A DNA stretch of 64,000 bases from Hyphomicrobiales bacterium (lineage in GTDB: Bacteria > Pseudomonadota > Alphaproteobacteria > Rhizobiales > Beijerinckiaceae). The first letter of the stretch is position 1; every line of letters starts with the position of its first letter. The translations under genes and the position numbers were made by a program. The stretch spans positions 124,001 to 188,000 of the forward strand of contig JAIXYZ010000013.1 of the NCBI GenBank assembly GCA_027489955.1, in the 5' to 3' direction. The notes under the pieces are model-generated. The model had not been told where the DNA came from and ran no database searches. It was given only the letters and a program-made list of their open reading frames with translations. This document shows positions 47,306 through 56,288 of this stretch, one piece after another.

Positions 47306-47683
47306 TCAGGCCGCCCGGCGCGGGGCGGGCAGGGCAGCTGAAGTGCCCGCAGCGGATGCGCCAGCGCCATTGGCTGCAGTGGCGTCCGCAAGCGCGACCC
47401 GCAGCCGGTCCGCCTCGGCGCGCTGGCGCTCGAGATCGCGGCGGTGGGTGCGCGCGGCCTTCCGGTACCGGTGCTGGCCGAGCCAGGTGCCGAGCCCGCC
47501 CAGGACGAGGCCGGCGGCCAGCGAGACCAGGATGACGGCAAAGAGCGGCACGTCGAAGCCGAGCGCGCCTTCGCCCGCAAACGGATCGAGCACGAGACGG
47601 ACGGGGCCGCGATTGGCGACGGCAAGCAGGATCGCCGCGATGGCGATCGGACCCAGGACGATGATCTTCAGGAAGGTGCGCAT
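47306..47683 (-). CDS. lapA: LapA-domain membrane protein
   Basis: A 125-residue inner-membrane protein with two hydrophobic spans (about 6-24, IIVLGPIAIAAILLAVA, and 47-67, FAVILVSLAAGLVLGGLG), then a basic cytosolic coiled-coil segment and an Ala-rich tail. The ANRGPVRLVLDPF segment between spans is typical of LapA/DUF1049. In E. coli LapA works with LapB in lipopolysaccharide assembly; lapB is not adjacent here. Frequently found next to ihfB. Confidence 0.85.
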   Translation of the reverse strand: MRTFLKIIVLGPIAIAAILLAVANRGPVRLVLDPFAGEGALGFDVPLFAVILVSLAAGLVLGGLGTWLGQHRYRKAARTHRRDLERQRAEADRLRVALADATAANGAGASAAGTSAALPAPRRAA

Positions 47684-47700
47684 CGTCCCAGTATAGGCCT

Positions 47701-47985
47701 CTAGCGCCCGGCGTTAAGCCTGTGGCGCATTTCCTTACCGGTCTTGAAGACCGGGACGAGCTTGGGGTCGACCTTCACCGCCTCGCCGGTGCGCGGGTTG
47801 CGGCCGGTGCGGCCGTCCCGCTGCTTCACGGAGAAGGCGCCGAAGCCCCGCAATTCCACCCGGTCGCCGCGCGCCAGCGCCTTCACGATCTCGTCCAGGA
47901 TGGCGTTGACGATGTTCTCGACGTCCCGCTGGTAAAGCTGCGGGTTCTGCTCGGCGATGGTCTGCACCAGTTCCGACTTGATCAT
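47701..47985 (-). CDS. ihfB: Integration host factor subunit beta
   Basis: A 94-residue histone-like DNA-bending protein. It reads [20 protein letters not shown] and has the beta-arm region [20 protein letters not shown] followed by [20 protein letters not shown]. The Pro in the arm tip that intercalates DNA is present. ATG 47985 matches the family start; ATG 48000 would add five residues. Located with rpsA-sppA upstream, as in many alphaproteobacteria. Confidence 0.96.
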   Translation of the reverse strand: MIKSELVQTIAEQNPQLYQRDVENIVNAILDEIVKALARGDRVELRGFGAFSVKQRDGRTGRNPRTGEAVKVDPKLVPVFKTGKEMRHRLNAGR

Positions 47986-48057
47986 GGCCGCCCCACTCAT
48001 CCCCGCCGCATATCCGCCCGGATGGGCCGGATTGCAGCTTATATTCTTGAAACGAAA

Positions 48058-49020
48058 TTACTTTTCGAGCGGAGGGTGCCAAACGGCAAGCAGCCCGTCA
48101 AGGCGGGCCCCGGCGTCGGCCTGGGCCGCGCGGCGGATGGCGTCGCCCACCTGCGGCAGACCGAAGGCATCGGCGGCCGCGCCGGCCGCGCTCCACAGGG
48201 TCAGCCCGGTGCCCTCGCGGCGAGGCCGCCAGTCGCGCACCGGCAGCGTGCCCTCGATGCGGTTCTGTGCCTTCAGCCAGTCGATGGCCTTGTCTTCGCC
48301 GCCCAGCTCGTCGACGAGCTTGAGCGACACGGCCTGCCGGCCGGTAAAGACGCGGCCGTCCGACACGGCCGCAAGCTCCGCATCGCTCATGGACCGCCCG
48401 GACTGAACGAGGCGCTTGAACCACGCGAAACTGTCCGCGATCAGCGATTCCAGCGCGGCGCGGGCCTCGGGCGGCGTCGGCTCGAAACCGTTGGGCGAGG
48501 CCTTGAGCGGGCTGGACTTCACCGATTCCATCTTCACGCCGACGGTCTCCAGCAAGCCCGCCACGTTGGGATACTGGAAGAGCACGCCGATCGATCCGAC
48601 AAGTGCGGTCTCGCGCGCCACGATGCGGTCGGAGGCAATGGCTGCGATGTAGCCGCCCGAGGCGGCCATCCCGTCCACCACGGCGACGACGGGCTTCTTG
48701 GCCTTGAGCTTGGTCAGCGCCTCGTGGATCGCCTCGGCCCCGGAGGTCGTGCCGCCCGGGCTCTCGATATGGACGAGCACGGCCTTGACGCTGTCGTTGT
48801 CGCGCACCCGCTCGATGAGCTTCAGCGTGGCGTCGTCGCCGGCGATGAACCCTTTCATCGCGATCCGCGCCACGTGGGGGCTGCCGCTTTCGAAGCCGCG
48901 CCGCGCCAGCACGCCGACGCCGATCAGGCCGGCGATGACGATGACGAAGGTGGCGATCCTCCAGAAGGACAGCTTGCGCCGGAGGCGACGGCGGTCGGCG
49001 AGGAGGTCGGCGTCTGCCAT
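48058..49020 (-). CDS. sppA: Signal peptide peptidase SppA (short form)
   Basis: A 320-residue membrane protease degrading cleaved signal peptides. It has one N-terminal span (about 22-40), then a single ClpP-like catalytic unit. The nucleophile Ser121 is in VDGMAASGGYIAA and the general-base Lys173 in SSPLKASPNGF, the Ser-Lys dyad of the family. VHIESPGGTTSGAEAIH forms the oxyanion region. Half the length of E. coli SppA, like the tandem-less bacillary enzyme. Confidence 0.95.
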   Translation of the reverse strand: MADADLLADRRRLRRKLSFWRIATFVIVIAGLIGVGVLARRGFESGSPHVARIAMKGFIAGDDATLKLIERVRDNDSVKAVLVHIESPGGTTSGAEAIHEALTKLKAKKPVVAVVDGMAASGGYIAAIASDRIVARETALVGSIGVLFQYPNVAGLLETVGVKMESVKSSPLKASPNGFEPTPPEARAALESLIADSFAWFKRLVQSGRSMSDAELAAVSDGRVFTGRQAVSLKLVDELGGEDKAIDWLKAQNRIEGTLPVRDWRPRREGTGLTLWSAAGAAADAFGLPQVGDAIRRAAQADAGARLDGLLAVWHPPLEK

Positions 49021-49179
49021 GAGGGATCATCCCGGGTTGCTGCCGGCTGCCCCGGCGTCAGCACGATCTAGTGCCCCCGCGCCCGGCCTGCAACCGCAAG
49101 GCCCGCCCCGGCCCGTCACCCCGACAGGTATGGAGCACAGGGATCGAACCACCGGGCAGGGGCCGCAGGCGCCCGGCTT

Positions 49180-49216
49180 CAAAGAGAAAACCCGCGCGGG
49201 GGGCGCCCGCGCGGGT
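49180..49216 (-). terminator. Intrinsic terminator of rpsA
   Basis: On the minus strand ACCCGCGCGGG, a 5-nt loop and CCCGCGCGGGT form an 11-bp stem followed by TTTCTCTTT. It lies about 50 nt beyond the rpsA stop and separates rpsA from sppA. Confidence 0.88.
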
Positions 49217-49264
49217 CTGATCGGTGCGGTGAGGGAGCCGGCCGGATGCCGGCCGGCCTCCCGA

Positions 49265-50974
49265 TCACTTCTTCTCGGTGGCCTTCTTGAGGGCCGCGCC
49301 GAGGATGTCGCCGAGCGAGGCGCCGGAGTCGGACGAGCCGTACTGGGCGATCGCCTCCTTCTCCTCGGCCACTTCCAGCGCCTTGATGGACAGCTGGACG
49401 CGGCGGGCCTTGCGGTCGAACATCGTGACGCGCGCGTCGACCTTCTCGCCGGCGGCGAACCGCTCCGGACGCTGGTCGCCGCGATCGCGGGCGAGTTCGG
49501 AGCGCTTGATGAAGGCGGACAGGTCGGTGTCGACGATCTTCACGTCGATGCCCGATTCCTTCACGTCCGTGACCTCGCAGGTCACGATCTGGCCCTTGCG
49601 GATCTCGCCGGCCTCGGCGAAGGGGTCACCCGCGAGCTGCTTGATGCCCAGCGAGATGCGCTCCTTCTCCACGTCGACGTCGAGGACCTGGGCGCGCACG
49701 ACGTCGCCCTTCTTGAAGTCCTCGATGGCCTGCTCGCCGGGACGGTTCCAGTCCAGGTCGGAGAGGTGGACCATGCCGTCCACGTCGCCGTCCAGGCCGA
49801 TGAACAGGCCGAACTCGGTCTTGTTCTTGACCTCGCCCTCGACCTCGGAGCCCGGCGGATGACGCTCGGCGAAGGCCTCCCACGGGTTCTGCAGGGTCTG
49901 CTTGAGGCCCAGCGAGATGCGCCGCTTGACGGGATCGACCTCGAGGATCTGCACCTCGACCTCCTGGGAGGTGGAGATGATCTTGCCCGGATGGACGTTC
50001 TTCTTCGTCCAGGACATCTCGGACACGTGGATCAGGCCCTCGATGCCCGGCTCCAGCTCCACGAACGCGCCGTAATCGGTGATGTTCGTGACGCGGCCCT
50101 TGAGCTTGGCGTTCTCCGGGTAGCGGGCGGCGATGCCCTCCCACGGATCGGCCTGGAGCTGCTTGATGCCCAGCGAGATGCGGTGCGTCTCGTGGTTGAT
50201 CTTGATGATCTTGACCTTGACCGTCTGGCCGATGTTCACGACCTCGGACGGATGGTTCACGCGGCGCCACGCCATGTCGGTGACGTGCAGCAGGCCGTCG
50301 ATGCCGCCGAGGTCCACGAACGCACCGTACTCGGTGATGTTCTTGACCACGCCGTCGATGACCTGGCCTTCCTCGAGGTTGGCGACCAGCTCGGAGCGCT
50401 GCTCCGCGCGGCTCTCCTCGAGGACGGTGCGGCGCGACACGACGATGTTGCCGCGGCGGCGATCCATCTTGAGGATCTGGAACGGCTGCGGCACGCCCAT
50501 GAGCGGGGTGACGTCGCGGACGGGGCGGATGTCGACCTGGGAGCGCGGCAGGAACGCCACGGCGCCGTCGAGATCGACGGTGTAGCCGCCCTTCACCTGG
50601 TTGAAGATGACGCCCATCACCTTCTCGTTGGCTTCGAACGCCTTGTCGAGCTTGACCCAGCTCTCCTCGCGGCGCGCCTTGTCGCGGCTGATCACGGCCT
50701 CGCCGAGCGCGTTCTCGACGCGCTCCAGATAGACCTCGACCTCGTCGCCGACCTCGAGCGTGCCGTCACGGCCGGGGCCGGTGAATTCCTTGATGGCGAC
50801 CCGGCCTTCGGTCTTCAGGCCGATGTCGATGATCGCGACATCCTTCTCGATGGCGACGACCTTGCCCTTGACGACGGAGCCCTCGAGGGCGTCCTGGCCG
50901 GCAAAGGATTCTTCGAGCAGCGCGGCGAAATCTTCGCGCGACGGCGCCTTGTTGGCGTTCTGAACAGCGGACAT
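49265..50974 (-). CDS. rpsA: 30S ribosomal protein S1
   Basis: A 569-residue protein with six S1 OB-fold repeats, needed for mRNA loading on the 30S subunit. Repeats are evident as SVVKGKVVAIEKDVAIIDIG, GYTVDLDGAVAFLPRSQVD, VKNITEYGAFVDLGGIDGLL, VTNITDYGAFVELEPGIEGL, VKNKTEFGLFIGLDGDVDGM and VKESGIDVKIVDTDLSAFI. ATG 50974 follows CCAGGAGAACGA. A 255-bp region upstream contains the terminator of the preceding gene and, presumably, the rpsA promoter and leader. cmk, often adjacent, is not here. Confidence 0.97.
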   Translation of the reverse strand: MSAVQNANKAPSREDFAALLEESFAGQDALEGSVVKGKVVAIEKDVAIIDIGLKTEGRVAIKEFTGPGRDGTLEVGDEVEVYLERVENALGEAVISRDKARREESWVKLDKAFEANEKVMGVIFNQVKGGYTVDLDGAVAFLPRSQVDIRPVRDVTPLMGVPQPFQILKMDRRRGNIVVSRRTVLEESRAEQRSELVANLEEGQVIDGVVKNITEYGAFVDLGGIDGLLHVTDMAWRRVNHPSEVVNIGQTVKVKIIKINHETHRISLGIKQLQADPWEGIAARYPENAKLKGRVTNITDYGAFVELEPGIEGLIHVSEMSWTKKNVHPGKIISTSQEVEVQILEVDPVKRRISLGLKQTLQNPWEAFAERHPPGSEVEGEVKNKTEFGLFIGLDGDVDGMVHLSDLDWNRPGEQAIEDFKKGDVVRAQVLDVDVEKERISLGIKQLAGDPFAEAGEIRKGQIVTCEVTDVKESGIDVKIVDTDLSAFIKRSELARDRGDQRPERFAAGEKVDARVTMFDRKARRVQLSIKALEVAEEKEAIAQYGSSDSGASLGDILGAALKKATEKK

Positions 50975-51160
50975 TCGTTCTCCTGGGGGCGACCTTTCGA
51001 AAGGTCGCGGCACCGGCGGTTCGAGTTGCACCACGCCCGGCCCCGGGGAAGACCGGCGGCTCCATGCCGCCCGGTCCCTGTCGCTCGCTTGGCGAGCGTG
51101 CCGGCGCAATCTGTCCCGAGGCGTCGGACGATCCGTCGGGCCTGTCCGGTCGCGAAACGC

Positions 51161-51190
51161 AAAAAGGGCGCGGGCGAGCTGCCAGCGCCC
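51161..51190 (-). terminator. Intrinsic terminator of the CDF exporter gene
   Basis: On the minus strand GGGCGC, a 13-nt interior and GCGCCC are followed by TTTTT. It lies about 40-70 nt after the exporter stop and insulates rpsA. Confidence 0.65.
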
Positions 51191-51229
51191 GTCAGGCGCG
51201 CGCGGCGGCGGCTCGTCGGACGACCGGGG

Positions 51230-52210
51230 TCATAATGCATCCGCCCCGTGCGGGCAAGCGCGGCCCGCGCCGGGCGGGTCCGTCTCGATCGTCACGTGGT
51301 CGATGCCGAACAGCGCGTGCAGGGTCTGGCGGGCGGCGGCCACGGCCTGGCGGCCGTCATGGCCCGGCGCCGGCGTCACGTGCAGCGTCGCGACCATGCG
51401 GCCCATCGTGATCGCCCAGACATGGACATGGGACACGCCGGCGACCTCCGGCCGGGCGGCCACCGCCGCCGCGAGGGCGGCCGCGTCCACGCCTTCCGGC
51501 GTGCCCTGGAGCAGGACATGCGCCGCGCGCCGTGTCACGACCCAGCCGCTGCGGACGATGAGCCCGGCAACCAGCACCGACAGGATGGGATCGATCGGTG
51601 TCCATCCGGTCGTCAGGATCACGATCGCCGCGGCGATGGCCGCGACCGAGCCCAGGAGGTCTCCAATCACGTGGGCGAGGGCGCCCGACACGTTGATGTC
51701 GTGGCCCGCCCCGCCATGGAGGACGAGGATGCAGCCGGCATTGACCAGGAGGCCGAGTACCGCGACGGCCAGCATCGTGCCGCCGAGCACCTCGCCCGGC
51801 TCGGTCAGCCGGATCATGGCCTCGATGGCGATCCAGCCCGCCAGCAGGAGCAGCGTCACGCCGTTGACGAAGGCCGCCAGCACCTCCAGCCGGCCATAGC
51901 CGAAGGAGCGTCGGTCGTCGGCCGGCCGCCGCGCCAGCCGCGTGCCGGCATAGGCGAGGGCGAGCGAGGCGGCGTCCGCCAGCATGTGTCCCGCATCGGC
52001 GATGAGCGCGAGCGATCCCGAGACGATGCCGCCGATCACCTCGGCGATCATGAAGGTCGCCGTGGCGGCGAGCGCGATCAGCAGGCGCATTTCGGAAGTC
52101 GGTCCGTGGCCATGGCCTCCGTGACCCCCATGGGCATGGCCATGGGCGCCGTGAGCGTGAGGCGGATGATCGTGGCCCGGATGGTCGTGGTGATGATCGT
52201 GCGTACCCAT
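51230..52210 (-). CDS. Cation diffusion facilitator exporter (zinc type)
   Basis: A 326-residue CDF-family membrane protein. A His/Gly/Asp-rich N-terminus (about residues 3-40, repeats of HGHAHGGHG) probably binds metal. Six spans follow; the transport site is given by ALIADAGHMLADAASL and ALAHVIGDLLGSVAAI, the H-x-x-x-D pairs of zinc carriers of the CzcD/ZitB type. The cytosolic C-terminal domain has VSHVHVWAITMGRMVATLHV. Three GTTAC repeats lie upstream. Zn2+ specificity is inferred from the HD/HD residues. Confidence 0.92.
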   Translation of the reverse strand: MGTHDHHHDHPGHDHPPHAHGAHGHAHGGHGGHGHGPTSEMRLLIALAATATFMIAEVIGGIVSGSLALIADAGHMLADAASLALAYAGTRLARRPADDRRSFGYGRLEVLAAFVNGVTLLLLAGWIAIEAMIRLTEPGEVLGGTMLAVAVLGLLVNAGCILVLHGGAGHDINVSGALAHVIGDLLGSVAAIAAAIVILTTGWTPIDPILSVLVAGLIVRSGWVVTRRAAHVLLQGTPEGVDAAALAAAVAARPEVAGVSHVHVWAITMGRMVATLHVTPAPGHDGRQAVAAARQTLHALFGIDHVTIETDPPGAGRACPHGADAL

Positions 52211-52256
52211 GACGGTCAGACTAGCGGGGCAGGACCGCATCCGCCACGTGAATATC

Positions 52257-52285
52257 GTTACATTTCAGGATGTTACGGTGTTACA
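52257..52285. promoter_or_regulatory. Triple GTTAC repeat before the CDF exporter
   Basis: GTTACA (52257), GTTACG (52272) and GTTACA (52280) occur within 29 bp in an AT-rich patch 47-75 bp upstream of the exporter ATG. Repeats of this kind often bind a regulator, here possibly a metal sensor. No known box is matched. Confidence 0.35.
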
Positions 52286-52312
52286 ATCCGATCTCGGCCC
52301 TTGCCCTTTGGG

Positions 52313-52945
52313 TTATTTCACCCCGGCGGGCCGGTCGCCCGCGGCCCAGGCGAGGGCCTGCCCAAGCCGGTCGTTGCCCCAGAACATCTCGCCGTCGTCG
52401 GTGATGAAGGTCGGCGCGCCGAAGATGCCGCGCGAGCGGGCCTCCTCGACGATGGCCTTCAGCCGCGTCTTGTTGGTGTCGCCCTGGGCGTCGCGCAGCA
52501 CCGCGCCCGCATCCAGGCGCATTTCCGAAAGGATCGCGCTCAGGAGCCCGGGCTCGGAAATATCCCGCCCGTCGCCGAATTCCGCGCGGAACACGGCGCG
52601 GGAGAAATCCGGCGTCCAGCCCCGCTCCAGCCCGTAGAAGGCGACGCGGGTCGCGGTCAGGCTGTTCTGCGGGAAGGGCTGCGGCTGGCGGCAGGGCAGG
52701 CCGAGGGCAGCCGCCTCCCGCGTCATGTCGCGCCACATGTACCGGCCCTTGGCCGGAAAGAGATTGAAGGGGGATGTCTTCCAGCCCTGCGCCGCGAAGA
52801 TCGGGCCGAGGAGGAAGGGCCGCCACCGCACCTCCACGCCCGCTTCCGCCGCGAGTGCCTCGATGCGCATGGCCGACAGGTAGGAATAGGTCGAGGCGAA
52901 TTCGTACCAGAAATCCAGGATGGGACGACGCGGCAAGGGGGGCAC
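52313..52945 (-). CDS. DsbA-fold 2-hydroxychromene-2-carboxylate isomerase-type protein
   Basis: A 210-residue thioredoxin-fold (kappa-class GST/DsbA) protein. It starts PILDFWYEFASTYSYLSAMR; the usual catalytic Ser of HCCA isomerases lies in this TYSYLS stretch. VRWRPFLLGPIFAAQGWKTS, a helical insert and GIFGAPTFITDDGEMFWGND with cis-Pro follow. No CxxC is present, so it is not an oxidoreductase of DsbA type. GTG 52945 gives the family length; ATG 53007 would add 21 atypical residues. Function beyond isomerase or transferase family is unknown. Confidence 0.82.
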   Translation of the reverse strand: MPPLPRRPILDFWYEFASTYSYLSAMRIEALAAEAGVEVRWRPFLLGPIFAAQGWKTSPFNLFPAKGRYMWRDMTREAAALGLPCRQPQPFPQNSLTATRVAFYGLERGWTPDFSRAVFRAEFGDGRDISEPGLLSAILSEMRLDAGAVLRDAQGDTNKTRLKAIVEEARSRGIFGAPTFITDDGEMFWGNDRLGQALAWAAGDRPAGVK

Positions 52946-53107
52946 TCTCTCGGTTCGGTTGGAACTGAACGCGACGGAGCGAGCTTTGTTCGCCGATTGT
53001 GGCCGCATCACGCCGCCGCAGTCCAGCGCGGCCGCGCTTGCGCGGCGTAGCGCGGTCACTATAGTCCGCGCCGCTTCCGCTCCCCGCGTCACTTCCGTGA
53101 GACCAGC

Positions 53108-54340
<1,233 letters not shown>

Positions 54341-54343
54341 GCC

Positions 54344-54886
54344 ATGAAGACAGTCGGCGTCATCGTCGGGAGCCTGTCGGCCTCCTCCATCAACCGGCGC
54401 CTGGCGCAGGCGCTCATCGGGCTGGGGGAGGGGCGTCTGGCCTTCTCCTTCATCGAGATCGGCGACCTGCCGCTCTACAACCGCGACCTCGATGCCGCGA
54501 TGCCGCCGCAGGCGCTGCGCTTCAAGAGCGAGGTGAAGGCGGCGGACTCGCTGCTCATTGTTTCGCCCGAATATAATCGCGGGGTCTCGGCGGCCCTGAA
54601 GAACGCGCTGGAATGGGGCTCCCGCCCCGCCGGCCAGAGCGTGTTCACCGGCAAGTCCGGCGCGATCGCCGGCGCCTCCGGCGGCAATATCGGCACGGCC
54701 ATCGCCCAGCAGCCGCTGCGTAACATCCTGTCGCATATGGGCGTCGCGGTCCTGCCGGGTCCCGAGATCTTCCTCAAGGTCAACGACGACGTGATCGCGC
54801 CGGACGGCACGATCCGGGACGAGGGCGTCAGAAAGCTGCTCTCGGGCTTCGTCGATGCCTACGTGACCTGGACGGCGCGCTTCTGA
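54344..54886 (+). CDS. NADPH-dependent FMN reductase family protein
   Basis: A 180-residue flavodoxin-fold protein. It begins MKTVGVIVGSLSASSINRRL, with the FMN-phosphate loop, and carries LLIVSPEYNRGVSAALKNAL and GAIAGASGGNIGTA. This is the chromate/quinone reductase subgroup (ChrR-like). It starts 3 nt after argG, so is co-transcribed. A role in oxidative or quinone stress is plausible; the substrate is not determined. Confidence 0.9.
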   Translation: MKTVGVIVGSLSASSINRRLAQALIGLGEGRLAFSFIEIGDLPLYNRDLDAAMPPQALRFKSEVKAADSLLIVSPEYNRGVSAALKNALEWGSRPAGQSVFTGKSGAIAGASGGNIGTAIAQQPLRNILSHMGVAVLPGPEIFLKVNDDVIAPDGTIRDEGVRKLLSGFVDAYVTWTARF

Positions 54887-54936
54887 GCGGCATCGCGGCC
54901 GTCATCGCCGCATCTCCACAGTCACCCGCCCTCCCT

Positions 54937-55053
54937 TGTCATCCCCGGCGAGCGAAGCGAGGGAAGGGGATTCAGACAGCGCCGATCATCGCGCGCGGCG
55001 GCTGACTTGCCCTTACATCCCCGTCCCGGCGCTTCGCGCCGCCGGGGATGACA
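54937..55053. repeat. Intergenic palindromic repeat (14-bp inverted ends)
   Basis: TGTCATCCCCGGCG (54937-54950) and its exact complement CGCCGGGGATGACA (55040-55053) bracket about 90 bp. The interior carries further imperfect repeats (AGCGAAGCGAGG and GGCGCTTCGCGCC). It fills most of the 200-bp gap between converging genes. The form matches the dispersed palindromic elements of alphaproteobacterial intergenic regions. It may also aid termination. Confidence 0.6.
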
Positions 55054-55086
55054 TGTGAGCTTACGAAGGGCGTCGAGCGACGCCCC

Positions 55087-55875
55087 TCACGCCGCCTCCC
55101 GCTCCACCGCGCTGTTGAGGCAGTCCATCCGCACGCCGTGCGCATCCGCAACGAGGGTGCAACCCTCGGGCACCTGCCGCCAGCCTTCGCGCTGGTCGTC
55201 CAGCGGCTCGGAGACGATGACGAGCCCGCGCGTATCCTGGCGGTAATAGAGCGTCGCCGGCTTCTGGTCGCAGGCCCAGCGATAGGCATGGAGCGTATCG
55301 CCGTCCGACAGGAGCGCGGTGAACCGCAGCGCTTCGCTCACGCCCGCGTCCCGCATGATCGTCCGGATGCGCCCCAGCGTGCGCGCCATGGCGGCGATCG
55401 GCTCCGACGTCAGCCCTTCGCCGAGAGCCGCGAGGAAGATGGCTTCCGAGTCCGTCGTGCCGCCGCGGGAGGGGTAGAGGTGGTCGGGGATCAGCGCCTC
55501 GACCTTGCGCCGCACGCGCTCCCAGCCGCCGATCTGCCCGTTATGCATGAACAGGTGGCGGCCATGGGCGAAGGGGTGGCAATTGGCCCGCGTCGTGGAC
55601 GTGCCGGTTGAGGCGCGCACATGGGCGAGGAAGATCGGCGAGCGGACCTGAGCGCAGAGGGACTTCAGGTTCTCGTCGGACCATGCGGGGCGCACCTCGC
55701 GGTACAGGCCCGGCATGGCGCGCTCCCCGTACCAGCCGACGCCGAAGCCGTCGCCGTTGGTGACCGTCTTGGCCTCGTTGGCGTGGAGCGACTGGTGGAC
55801 GAGGGAATGCGCGGGGGCGCAGACCAGGTCTTCCAGGAAGATCGGCTCGCCGTGATAGGCGAGAAAGCGGCACAT
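55087..55875 (-). CDS. Class II glutamine amidotransferase (EgtC/YafJ-like)
   Basis: A 262-residue N-terminal-nucleophile amidotransferase. After removal of Met, Cys2 (MCRFLAYHGEPI) would be the nucleophile; other hallmarks are TVTNGDGFGVGWYG, FLAHVRASTGTSTTRANCHP, FMHNGQIGGW and the GGTTDSEAIFLAAL loop. It resembles EgtC and YafJ. No other ergothioneine genes are nearby, so the substrate is open. The ATG is the only start that exposes the Cys. Confidence 0.88.
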   Translation of the reverse strand: MCRFLAYHGEPIFLEDLVCAPAHSLVHQSLHANEAKTVTNGDGFGVGWYGERAMPGLYREVRPAWSDENLKSLCAQVRSPIFLAHVRASTGTSTTRANCHPFAHGRHLFMHNGQIGGWERVRRKVEALIPDHLYPSRGGTTDSEAIFLAALGEGLTSEPIAAMARTLGRIRTIMRDAGVSEALRFTALLSDGDTLHAYRWACDQKPATLYYRQDTRGLVIVSEPLDDQREGWRQVPEGCTLVADAHGVRMDCLNSAVEREAA

Positions 55876-55981
55876 GGATGTCGGGCCCTCCCGGGGCCGG
55901 TGATCCCGCAAGCCGGTGCAACGCGACTCACGGCACCATGATGCCGGCCGCGTCTGAACCGGCGCTTAACGATTCCGTCCT

Positions 55982-56212
55982 TCAGCCGCAGCGCGCCTCG
56001 CGCTGCTGCGTCAGGCAATAGGTCGGGCACAGGCGCACCTGGCCGCCGCGCGCCTCGCAGGCCTTCTGGCAGACCTGCAGATAGTTCGGCGCGCACCGCC
56101 GGTCCTGCCCCTGCCGGCGCTGCTGGGCAAGCGCATCGCCCGCCAGCATCCCGGCGAACCCCAGCGCCGCCAGCGCGGCGACAATCTTCGTCCCAGCCTT
56201 CCCCATTCCCAT
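55982..56212 (-). CDS. Six-cysteine secreted mini-protein
   Basis: A 76-residue protein with a signal peptide (about 1-29, ending GDALA-Q) and a mature part of about 47 residues. The mature part has six cysteines in RRCAPNYLQVCQKACEARGG followed by QVRLCPTYCLTQQREARCG, enough for three disulfides. A strong GGAGGGG lies 6 nt before ATG 56212. It lies between gcvPB and the amidotransferase on the same strand. No family is recognised. Confidence 0.65.
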   Translation of the reverse strand: MGMGKAGTKIVAALAALGFAGMLAGDALAQQRRQGQDRRCAPNYLQVCQKACEARGGQVRLCPTYCLTQQREARCG

Positions 56213-56288
56213 CGCCTTCCCCTCCGTCAGCGTTTCCGGAGGGTTGAGGCGAAGCGGCGCGGAGTCAATGGCCGCGCGGGTTGGCGGC

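Noticed and set aside
49128-49153. A T-arm-like stretch (GGTTCGATCCC followed by TGTGCTCCA, minus strand) near the rpsA terminator
   Set aside because: The flanking bases do not form the T stem or an acceptor stem, and no D- or anticodon arms are found, so it is not a tRNA. A relic attachment site cannot be excluded but lacks support.
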